From Oreohelix idahoensis (taxonomy: Eukaryota > Mollusca > Gastropoda > Stylommatophora > Oreohelicidae), in NCBI GenBank assembly GCA_024509875.1, contig JAMPIV010015262.1, positions 46,775-110,774 of the forward strand: a stretch of DNA of 64,000 bases. The letters run 5' to 3'. The stretch's first letter is position 1; each line of letters opens with the position of its first letter. The position numbers were made by a program, and so were the translations under genes. Of this stretch, positions 56,291-64,000 are shown one piece after another. The notes under the pieces were generated by a model. That model worked only from the letters and a program-made list of their open reading frames with translations, had not been told where the DNA came from and ran no database searches.

Positions 56291-57240
56291 AGATCAGTAA
56301 AAGGAGTTCCACCTGTTCTAATCGCGGGCTAGCAGTCCTTCTCAGGGCAAGGCATGTTAACGGCTTCTTCTCGCTAACATTCTAGAGATCAGTCAAAGGA
56401 GTTCCACCTGTTCTAATCGCGGGCTAGCAGTCCATCTCAGGGCAAGGCATGTTAACGGCTTCTTCTCGCTAACAATCTAGAGATCAGTCAAAGGAGTTCC
56501 ACCTGTTCTAATCGTGGGCTAGCAGTCCTTCTCAGGACAAGGCATTTTAACGGCTTCTTCTCGCTAACATTCTAGAGATCAGTCAAAGGAGTTCCACCTG
56601 TTCTAATCGCGGGCTAGCAGTCCTTCTCAGGGCAAGGCATGTTAACGGCTTCTTCTCGCTAACATTCTAGAGATCAGTCAAAGGAGTTCCACCTGTTCTA
56701 ATCGCGGGCTAGCAGTCCATCTCAGGGCAAGGCATGTTAACGGCTTCTTCTCGCTAACAATCTAGAGATCAGTCAAAGGAGTTCCACCTGTTCTAATCGT
56801 GGGCTAGCAGTCCTTCTCAGGACAAGGCATTTTAACGGCTTCTTCTCGCTAACATTCTAGAGATCAGTCAAAGGAGTTCCACCTGTTCTAATCGCGGGCT
56901 AGCAGTCCTTCTCAGGGCAAGGCATGTTAACGGCTTCTTCTCGCTAACATTCTAGAGATCAGTCAAAGGAGTTCCACCTGTTCTAATCGCGGGCTAGCAG
57001 TCCATCTCAGGGCAAGGCATGCTAACGGCTTCTTCTCGCTAACATTCTAGAGATCAGTCAAAGGAGTTCCACCTGTTCTAATCGCGGGCTAGCAGTCCTT
57101 CTCAGGGCAAGGCATGTTAACGGCTTCTTCTCGCTAACGTTCTAGAGATCAGTCAAAGGAGTTCCACCTGTTCTAATCGCGGGCTAGCAGTCCTTCTCAG
57201 GACAAGGCATGTTAACGGCTTCTTCTCGCTAACATTCTAG
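56291..57240. repeat. Tandem array, 10 units of exactly 95 bp with three-unit periodicity
   Basis: Each unit starts AGATCAGTCAAAGGAGTTCC and ends CTAACATTCTAG, with no length change across ten units. Diagnostic changes define three types: type 1 (CCTTCTCAGGGC), type 2 (CCATCTCAGGGC, AATCTAG) and type 3 (ATCGTGGG, CAGGAC, CATTTTAAC). Units 1-3 and 4-6 repeat the order 1-2-3, so a 285-bp higher-order unit has been duplicated; units 7-10 deviate. No stop-free frame of interest or known motif is seen. Confidence 0.95.
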
Positions 57241-58139
57241 CAGAGCCGGTCTTGGGGCATTCGGCGCCCGGGGTTAGTCTTTTGACATGCGGGGCGCCAC
57301 ACTGCTAGCCGTGATAGTAAATTAAACTCTACTTGAAAAAAGTAGGATTCGTGAATTAAATTGTAGATCATTTTTATGTATTTATTATTAACATATTAAC
57401 ACACAACAACAACAGAATATTAAAAATATACCACACTTTAATTTTTGTGTTTTCTAATAAGGCATCTACATTGCTTGCTTTGGTCTGGGTGAATTGTGTC
57501 ACTAGTGTAGAAAGATGAGCTTCTTAAGTAAGACTTTTTTTTCTTCTACCGCTTCAACGCCTTCTTACCCTTAGCACCGCGAGATGTTGGCCTGGTAGCC
57601 CTGCCCTAAGACGAACCCTACATACTAGTAGCCCTTTTAATGGCTTGGTGTTTATGAACAAAGTACTAGAATTCAAGCATATAATTCTCTTATGCTTGAC
57701 CAACAAATGTTCCTTGATACAATCGAAGGACTCCTGTCTAGGGTTGACATAGGCATGCCTCGCCAAAAGAAAGCAAACATCCTAGGGATATCAATAGATC
57801 AGAAACCACCAAAGCATTAGCTACAAAAGAGAATAAAACAGGTGATTTGATTTCCCTGATGCCAAAAGAGTGACCGGTATTGCCGCTTTCTTAGCCGAGG
57901 TATATTATTTCCACTTGTAATTCCCTTGTCGCCTTAAGTCTGATTACAGTTTGCTATTGTCTATGTTTTAGAAACCACAAATGTTGTTACACGTGTGGAT
58001 GGCTGGTCACTTTATCCATCTGTATTCCTGCATTCGTCTCTACGGTATGGTCTAAATAAGTTTGAAACAAATAAACAAGACAACTGAAACTAATATTGAG
58101 CAATAATTATTTTATGAAGCTGAATTTTCAGAAAAACAT
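57241..58139. other. No gene recognised
   Basis: Directly after the array CAGAGCCGGTCTTGGGGCAT and GGCGCCCGGGG resemble a hAT-type terminus, but no partner end was found. A 70-codon minus-strand frame (57554-57766) has no known domain. The rest is AT-rich. Confidence 0.35.
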
Positions 58140-58335
58140 AATAATTTTTTTAAAGCATCCGATTGGCAGAGTGGTTAGAGCGCTGGTCTCTGGCAGCAAA
58201 GGTGCAGGGTTCTATTCGCTGTAGCGTCAAGCTCCAGTCTACCCATCTGTAAATGGGTACCTGACTTTGCTCTTGAGTTCGGTTAGGATAAGGCAGCGAG
58301 GAAGGGACCTGGTGACCATCTCTCGATGCTAGACC
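58140..58335 (+). mobile_element. tRNA-derived SINE 1
   Basis: A tRNA-like head has an A box TGGCAGAGTGG (58164-58174) and a B box GGTTCTATTCG (58208-58218), the internal pol III promoter. It is followed by the core CTACCCATCTGTAAATGGG and TACCTGACT. A terminal poly(A) is not evident. The core is shared with the SINE at 58583-58951 although the heads differ. Confidence 0.75.
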
Positions 58336-58582
58336 TAGTATAGTGAAGTCTCTAACACTTCCCTCTCCTATGCATATTTTCTGTCGGACTACCTTATTCC
58401 CTTTTATATTAAAAATCACTGCAATATGTATGTGAGTACAACAGACACATTTTACACTTGTAGAAATTGTGCATTTCATTTAATGCAGTTATACATTTAA
58501 TATGTTAATTTGTTAGATTTGAATTTTGGTTCAAAATTCGATTCAAAAAGATGAGTAAAGAATTATTGTGTATACTTCAACA

Positions 58583-58951
58583 TTTTTTTTTTTTTTTTTT
58601 TTTTTTTTTCGTACGCCCGCTAATACTCGAGGCGAAATCTCAGGTTATTATTTATGTCTAACCTGACATTGATTTTACGTGAGTATCCCTTTATTTCTTG
58701 TACAGAGACAAGTGTCCCTCGCCATTCAGGCAAATACTCTCCGATTTCGGAGGTACCCATTGCAGCTGGGTCGGCTCAGGAGCCGCCAGTCCCTGGTCGA
58801 CGACACTCCTTCAAATGTCCTCGTCAGGTCTCGAGTTAATCCAGTCCAAATCCCGGTCGACGAAAAATCCTCAAATGCCGTCGCCCGGGTTTGATCCTGT
58901 ATCACCCGGTCGCCAGAGCGGTGTTGTAACCACTACGCTAGCGCGGCTCCC
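58583..58951 (-). mobile_element. tRNA-derived SINE 2 with poly(A) tail and target-site duplication
   Basis: On the minus strand the 369-bp element starts GGGAGCC, has an A box TAGCGTAGTGG and a B box GGATCAAACCC (58888-58898), then a body with the core ACCCAGCTGCAATGGGTACC, and ends in about 27 A (T run 58583-58609 on +). ACTTCAACA flanks it on both sides (58574-58582 and 58952-58960; up to 12 bp with the following TTT). The perfect duplication and clean tail suggest a recent insertion by LINE machinery. Confidence 0.88.
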
Positions 58952-58997
58952 ACTTCAACATTTAAATTGAACTGTTTTTATAAATCTCCGTGAAGTT

Positions 58998-59047
58998 ACC
59001 GTTGGGGGGGGGGGGGGGGGGGGGGGGGGGAGGGGAGGGGGGGGGCC
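58998..59047. repeat. Poly(G) tract
   Basis: About 47 of 50 bases are G, with two A. It abuts the R repeat copy that follows. It may form G-quadruplex DNA and its length is uncertain. Confidence 0.9.
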
Positions 59048-59280
59048 TCTAATGAGACAAAGAAAGAAATGCCAACTGCTCCATCACGCATGTCGTATGA
59101 GGCGACCAATATGAGGTTGTGTATATGGCTGGCAACCTCATCATGTCAAACAAATATTTACAGAAATTACCGCTACAAGAGCATACTGGTGCTTTGTGCC
59201 GGCTTCCTGTAATGGAACCGGTTGTGGTAGTAGCTCCATAGGTAGCAAAAATGAAAATGATGATGATGAATTATACATTG
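59044..59280 (+). repeat. R repeat, uninterrupted copy
   Basis: This is the reference copy of the dispersed R repeat: CATGTCGTATGAGGCGACC, ATGAGGTTGTGTATATGGC, TGGCAACCTCATCATG, GCTTTGTGCCGGCTTCCTG, GTAGTAGCTCCATAGG, then (GAT)n at about 59256-59268. Related pieces occur at 13546-13700 (reverse), 28440-28510, 33236-33370 (reverse) and 55545-56190. The class is unknown. Confidence 0.6.
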
Positions 59281-60329
59281 CCTGCTGTTTCCGGTACTGT
59301 AAGGCTATGATAGAAAACAAAAACGGCATGCTTTCATAGTCTATATGCACAATATAATGTCATATAAAAGAGTGTTGATGAGTAACAATACGTATTAAGT
59401 CAAAGACAAATTCAAACAGTACCCTAATATCAAAAGTCAAGTTTGGTGCATTGCCTCGAAGCAAAGGCGATTATGTCTTTCTGAAGATCTCAGTTTGTTT
59501 GCTCTGTCAGCTGTGCTGTTGATCTGTAACCTAGTCATAGTCTTAAACTACCCATTATCTTTTGTCCTTCTCTTTCTCTACTTCTCTTTCTCTACTTCTC
59601 TTTCCCTTTGTTTTGATAGTTGTACGATGTTTTCGAGTACTCTTCTGGGACCGAAGATGCAGGAAAAGAGATGAATGCAGTCAGAGACCCATAGCTTGAC
59701 TGCTTGCGTCAGAGTCAGCGAACCAGAGCTGACCAAGACTCTACTCCACCTCCAAGTGGTGGTCCTGGAAACAGGCTGCATCACTGCAGTCTGGCTGAGA
59801 GAGTAGGGATCGAAGAGGGAAGGCAAACCCTGTCCCAAAAAATGCCGTGCGGAAGTCGGATGTGTCGGCCGAAGGCGCAAATATTTCAGCTTTGCTGTAA
59901 ACGGACACAACGCAACCAACGTCCTTTTCAGGACGAACGAGGAAGAAGAAGAGTTCTCTTCTTATAATCACGTGTCCAATGAAGATTACTTGTTTCCTCT
60001 TGTTTGTCTATTCATATTTTTCTCCACCTCATCAGATTTGTTACAATTTTGTGCCAGGATATTTTAAAGGCAGCACAAAGAATTACCATGGAAAGAATAT
60101 GAGTGATCTTAAGTTGAAACTAATTAAAAAATATGCTAAACTGTAATGACGACCACGCTACAATTGCTGCATACAGTACATGAAGATCGCGTATGCTAAT
60201 AAACATATCCGACTTTCGTGTGGTATTTGCTGTGGTATGAATATGTAAACATAGATGGCATTAACAGAAAAGCAGAAATAAGTAATTTCGTAATATGAAA
60301 CAAGCAAAAATTACGGGCAGTGTAGATTA
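59281..60329. other. No gene recognised
   Basis: A minus-strand 113-codon frame (59578-59919) and the opposing frames have no recognisable domain, although GC content rises at 59640-59940. It could be the 5' region of the LINE that follows, but this cannot be shown. Confidence 0.35.
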
Positions 60330-61575
60330 TTAGGGTTTCTTGGATCTGAAGTTTGATAGAAATCACTGGAGCAAACTTTGGGACAGCTTGGCACGGAAGA
60401 ACGTTCCAGCACCTTTGTTCCATGCTATGCAAAGTTTCTACAAGACTTGCAGAAATTATGTAGAGAAAGATGAAGGGTACTGCGGTAAGACTTGTAGTAC
60501 GAGAGATGGGAATGAAAGAAATTATATCTTTGTCTTTTGTCCTCATAAGACGAATCATCTTTTTTCTAAGTTGTGTTTTTCATATCCATTCGTCAGAAAT
60601 TATGTAGGAACGTCAAGCCATAAGTCAGAAGAGTTCAGGACCACCACTGATGTAATAAGAAGAGGTGACATTTTGTCCCCTTACCTATTCATACTTCTCA
60701 TGGACAGTGTCCTTAAAGCATGTAAGGAGAGGAGAAGAAAGTATTCAATAGGGTACTGGAAGATGATACAGGTCTGGATTTCAGCGGTGGCTATTGTTAA
60801 ATCAGCAGCATATCTTCAGTCCAACCTGCAATTCTGGAAGGAAGAGCTGGAGAAGAGAGGAATGGTCATCAGCTAACCCAAAACAAAAACCATGGTGATA
60901 TCACGAGAGGAAAAAAACCCTCAGATTATGCTGGAAGAACAGGTCCTGGAGCAGGTCAATCACTTTAAATACCTTGTAGCTGTAATGGACTGGTAGAGAG
61001 GTATCAATGAAGAGTTGGCTACCCGAAGAGAAACCAGCTGGGAGACTCTTTCAGGCCATAAATCTAGGATTGCAAAGCAAAATATGAACTGGCAAGAAGA
61101 TGAAGATATCTGAATACCGCTCCACCTATGGTCCAGTCTTGATTTATGGATGCAAGTCATGAGCAATGGCTACAACCAACACGCGCCAGCTGCAAATCTC
61201 AGAAATGAAGTATCTGGCGAAAGTAGTCAAAGTAACATGAATGGACATGGTTCGGAAAAAGACGATACTTCATGGCTTCGAAACCTAAACCCTGCAGCCC
61301 CGAATGGAACAGTCCCAGTTACGATGGTTCGGCCATGTCTACAGAATGGGAGAAGATCGGATACCACGACACATTTGGGAAACCAAGAGCCAAGAATCAA
61401 GACCTCTAGGACGATCCAGAGACTGGAGGACAACATCAGACAATCCATGAAGGATCTAGGACTGGAGTGGGACTAGGCCAAAAGGAAGACAGCGGATAGG
61501 ATTGTATGGCGCTCTGCCTGGCTTATCTCTACACCCCTAGATAGAAGAGGAACGGCTAAGTAGGTAAGTAAGAAT
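60330..61575 (+). mobile_element. LINE family C, degraded RT and C-terminus
   Basis: The + strand shows RT pieces in shifting frames: WSKLWDSLARKNVPAPLFHA, a GDILSPYLFILLMDSVLKAC segment, LQSNLQFWKEELEKRGMVIS, then PKTKTMVIS and QVNHFKYL. The C-terminal part (DNIRQSMKDLGLEWD, AKRKTADRIVWRSAWLISTP) is followed by GAAGAGGAACGGCTAAG and a (TAAG)n tail. The catalytic YADD/FADD motif is not clearly present. It is an old copy. Confidence 0.85.
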
Positions 61576-62019
61576 ATTATTGGGCTATTCTTTATATTAA
61601 CATGGAGACAGACCATAGACTATCACTGTGATATTATAAGAGTCTGAAGATTTTATAGAAACAAATTATACAACTAAACATTTATCATTCTTCCTCTCAA
61701 TGGTTTGGTTCGCTCTTCTAGAGAGAATGGATAAGCTAATGAACTGAAAAAATATGGAAGAAAAAAATCCAATATGAAAGAAACAAATTAAGACTACAAT
61801 GGCTTCCGGAAGGGATTGTACATAACGCATAACGTAACTATCTGTCATTTGAGCATTATGTACCTCAGATACTTGCTGTTCTCATACTCATCTTTGTCTT
61901 GCCGTCCTGGACCTTTCTTTTCTTGCTAGAGACGCTACGAGTTCTGAACAGCAAAAACTGTATAATATTTTCAACTACCAAAGAGGACGGCGAAGTATTT
62001 TGTGACATACCAAAGAGCT
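61576..62019. other. No gene recognised
   Basis: AT-rich DNA behind the LINE tail with no domain-bearing frame or RNA-gene signal. Confidence 0.5.
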
Positions 62020-62106
62020 GTTATACAGTTTAATATCGTTATACAGTTTAATATCGTTATACAGTTTAATATCGTTATACAGTTTAATATCGTTATACAG
62101 TTTCAC
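62020..62106. repeat. 18-bp tandem repeat, about 5 units
   Basis: GTTATACAGTTTAATATC is repeated nearly perfectly about 4.8 times. It is unrelated in sequence to the 18-bp array at 34593, although the unit length is the same. Confidence 0.95.
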
Positions 62107-63744
62107 ATAATTTACAAATGTATACAAACAATATCACTAGCGAATTCCCCGTATTATAAAATACAGCCAAAAGCCTGGTTTCAACATTAGTTTACGACAG
62201 AACCAATAAAATAAAGTTATGTAAACTGAAAAATGAAATATAGGTTACAGGTTCCTGTACAGCCTTCAAACACTGCTTCGTAGTCGTTCTCAGCCCTTCT
62301 TGGAGGTGTCTTGGTTGCATTCTTCTTCTACTGGCATGGGGAACGAGGTCTCTGCGATATTTAAAAGCAAAATGTTATGAATAACACAACAGCTAGTAAA
62401 AAGATGGACTCACAGCCATAAATATGTTGTAAGCTAATGAACATGTTTATGCTCATCTCTCATGTGTTTAACAAAAAAATTACGAAAGATGTAAGATAAT
62501 TATTTAAATTCTCGCATTTTAGTTGAGAGGAAGATTTACAGAAAACAATTTAATTTTTCTTTCTTTGCTATTCACACCTGTGTTTTTTAATTAACTTTGC
62601 ATTTTGCGTGAGTGTGTGTGTGTGTTGTTTTTTTTTTATTTTATTTATTGTTAGCTAAGCAGTAAGTAATTTCAGTGCAAAATATACTTGTACAAAATAA
62701 GCAGCAAGCACATTTTCACATAACATTCACGAATTGCCTTCAGTTCCCTGTAAAGTCAAGGCCTACGGATAATTGACGATACAACCTCCTGTCCCAAGCA
62801 ACCCACACAACCTCTGTCCCCCAGCCACCCACACAACCTCTGTCCCACGCCACCCACAACAACTCCTGTCCCAACCCACCCGCACAAAACAACTACAACA
62901 CGTTTTTTTTCCATGTCCTCTTTAACCTTTTTTTTATTTTTTATTTATTTATTTTTTTTAAATAAAGTTTTGGCTAGGCGCGTTCCGTTCAACCTAGTCG
63001 GTTATATTAGGGCGCATGTCCAAATATAAAAGACATTTAGGTCTGGAGAATTAACTTTTTTAGTCTGATCTCCAATAATTGAGGTCCGCGTGTGTTTGGG
63101 TTGCCTCTGTATTAATTTGACTTTGGTAGTTTCACGAACAAGGCTTGTTGATTTTCTCAAAATGTGTCATTTCAACGTTACCGTCTATTCCACACCCCTT
63201 GCTGCACATCATTTCTCTAATTTGTAGCAGTTTCGCACTGGTGAATTTGTCCTACCACTTCAAGTACTTATGTGTGCACGAACCCATACGTTGTTGTCTT
63301 TTTTTTGGGTTTTTTTTTTAAATTTTGGTTGATCACCATGTCATAAAGATGGACTGCCGAGTGACATCTGTTAGGCTTAAATTTATTTTGTTTCCTCTTT
63401 TTTATATTTGCACAGAATTTTACAATTATAGTAAATTTTGGTCCATGTTGAGACTGGCATAAGGGAATGAGGTGTTAGCAACTTCACATAAACTAAAGTA
63501 CATCTGAGAGAGGTAGGAGTAACCAGTTACCTTTCCTCGCTGCCTTTTCCTTCTCTTAACGTTAAGAGGCAGAACCAGATACAATGTACAGCTGGGTTAA
63601 AACTGATAAGCGACGCCACCGTGTTTCGACAGGGCCTTTGGCGCGAGAACTATATAAACAATTTACAATATTATAAACTTAATCTTTAAATGACCCTGGT
63701 ACGTGTGATCTACATAAAACGTCTAATGCGTTCTTTCTTTGATT
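62107..63744. other. Intergenic with a 26-bp minisatellite
   Basis: Four units of about 26 bp (CAACCTCTGTCCCCCAGCC then ACCCACA and variants) lie at 62782-62885, a C-rich island in AT-rich DNA. (TG)n is at about 62611-62625 and poly(T) tracts at 62627, 62928 and 63300. No gene is supported. Confidence 0.6.
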
Positions 63745-64000
63745 TATTACTGTTCCTCTTCTACCGTTAGGAGTAGAGGTTTGGAGATGAGAGCGCCATA
63801 CTATCAAATCAGATGTCTTCCTTCTGGCCTGGTTCCTTTGTACACTCAGATCCTTCGGAGATTGTCTAGTGTTATCCTCCCACTGACTCTGGGTGGTCCT
63901 GAGGTATGGAATCCTGATTCTTAGCCTCCCATAACTGCTATGGCAGCCGATCTTTGTGCATCTGCTAGGACATGGCCAAACCATAGTAGTTTGGGGATGT
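63745..64000 (-). mobile_element. LINE family C 3' end, cut by the window edge
   Basis: On the minus strand QSQWEDNTRQSPKDLSVQRN, ARRKTSDLIVWRSHL and the 3' end GGTAGAAGAGGAACAG match the end of the LINE at 60330-61575 (DNIRQSMKDLGLEWD, AKRKTADRIVWRSAW). It continues beyond 64000. Confidence 0.85.

Noticed and set aside
57241..57310. hAT transposon end (CAGAGCCGGTC...)
   Set aside because: Only one terminus-like sequence was found; no inverted partner, 8-bp duplication or transposase is visible.
58164..58960. Functional tRNA genes
   Set aside because: A and B boxes are present but cloverleaf pairing is degenerate and both are followed by SINE bodies, one with poly(A) and a target-site duplication.

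Overview
The window looks like nuclear DNA of an animal, most likely a mollusc (gastropod-like), inferred from AT-rich sequence, GT-AG introns, tRNA-derived SINEs with a core reminiscent of invertebrate SINEs, many EN-RT type LINEs and a Ty3 retrotransposon whose pol has the Gmr1-like domain order. There are no operons, CRISPR arrays, rRNA genes or convincing tRNA genes. Only one host gene is supported: a small poly(ADP-ribose) polymerase (PARP) gene on the + strand, with exons at about 14852-15421, 26834-26926, 27106-27296 and probably 27502-27516. It keeps the His-Tyr-Glu triad of polymerising PARPs and has no recognisable domain other than the catalytic one. A second possible gene start (promoter plus a mini first exon) lies at 32325-32547.

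Left third (1-13539): a very young Ty3-type LTR retrotransposon on the minus strand. It has near-identical 644-bp terminal repeats, a 1721-codon uninterrupted pol, and a canonical -1 slippery heptamer followed by a stem that contains the gag stop codon. Its gag is cut by a 590-bp LINE fragment flanked by a perfect 13-bp target-site duplication. It also carries 3.6 kb of non-coding DNA behind pol and a coding extension behind a single TAG.

15708-24898: PARP intron 1 holds a second, dead LTR element with 2.3-kb LTRs, a perfect GCCAT duplication, a tRNA-Pro-like primer site and a polypurine tract. Its pol order is protease, integrase, RT, RNase H, as in Gmr1-like elements. Related LTRs and a protease relic recur at 37707, 51754-53683 and 54653-55020.

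27.5-45 kb: LINE pieces, a likely 1.1-kb solo LTR of another family, and a roughly 2.3-kb array of an 18-bp unit. The array seems to have grown out of a LINE coding segment and was later invaded by an internally deleted Tigger1-like pogo element.

45-64 kb: a LINE with its 5' region but no 3' end (47.7-51.2 kb), a full solo LTR, an unclassified dispersed repeat with a (GAT)n tail that was itself hit by a LINE, a 10 x 95-bp array with three-unit higher-order structure, two tRNA-derived SINEs sharing a central core, and further LINE relics. The window is best read as a layered record of transposition around one short PARP gene.
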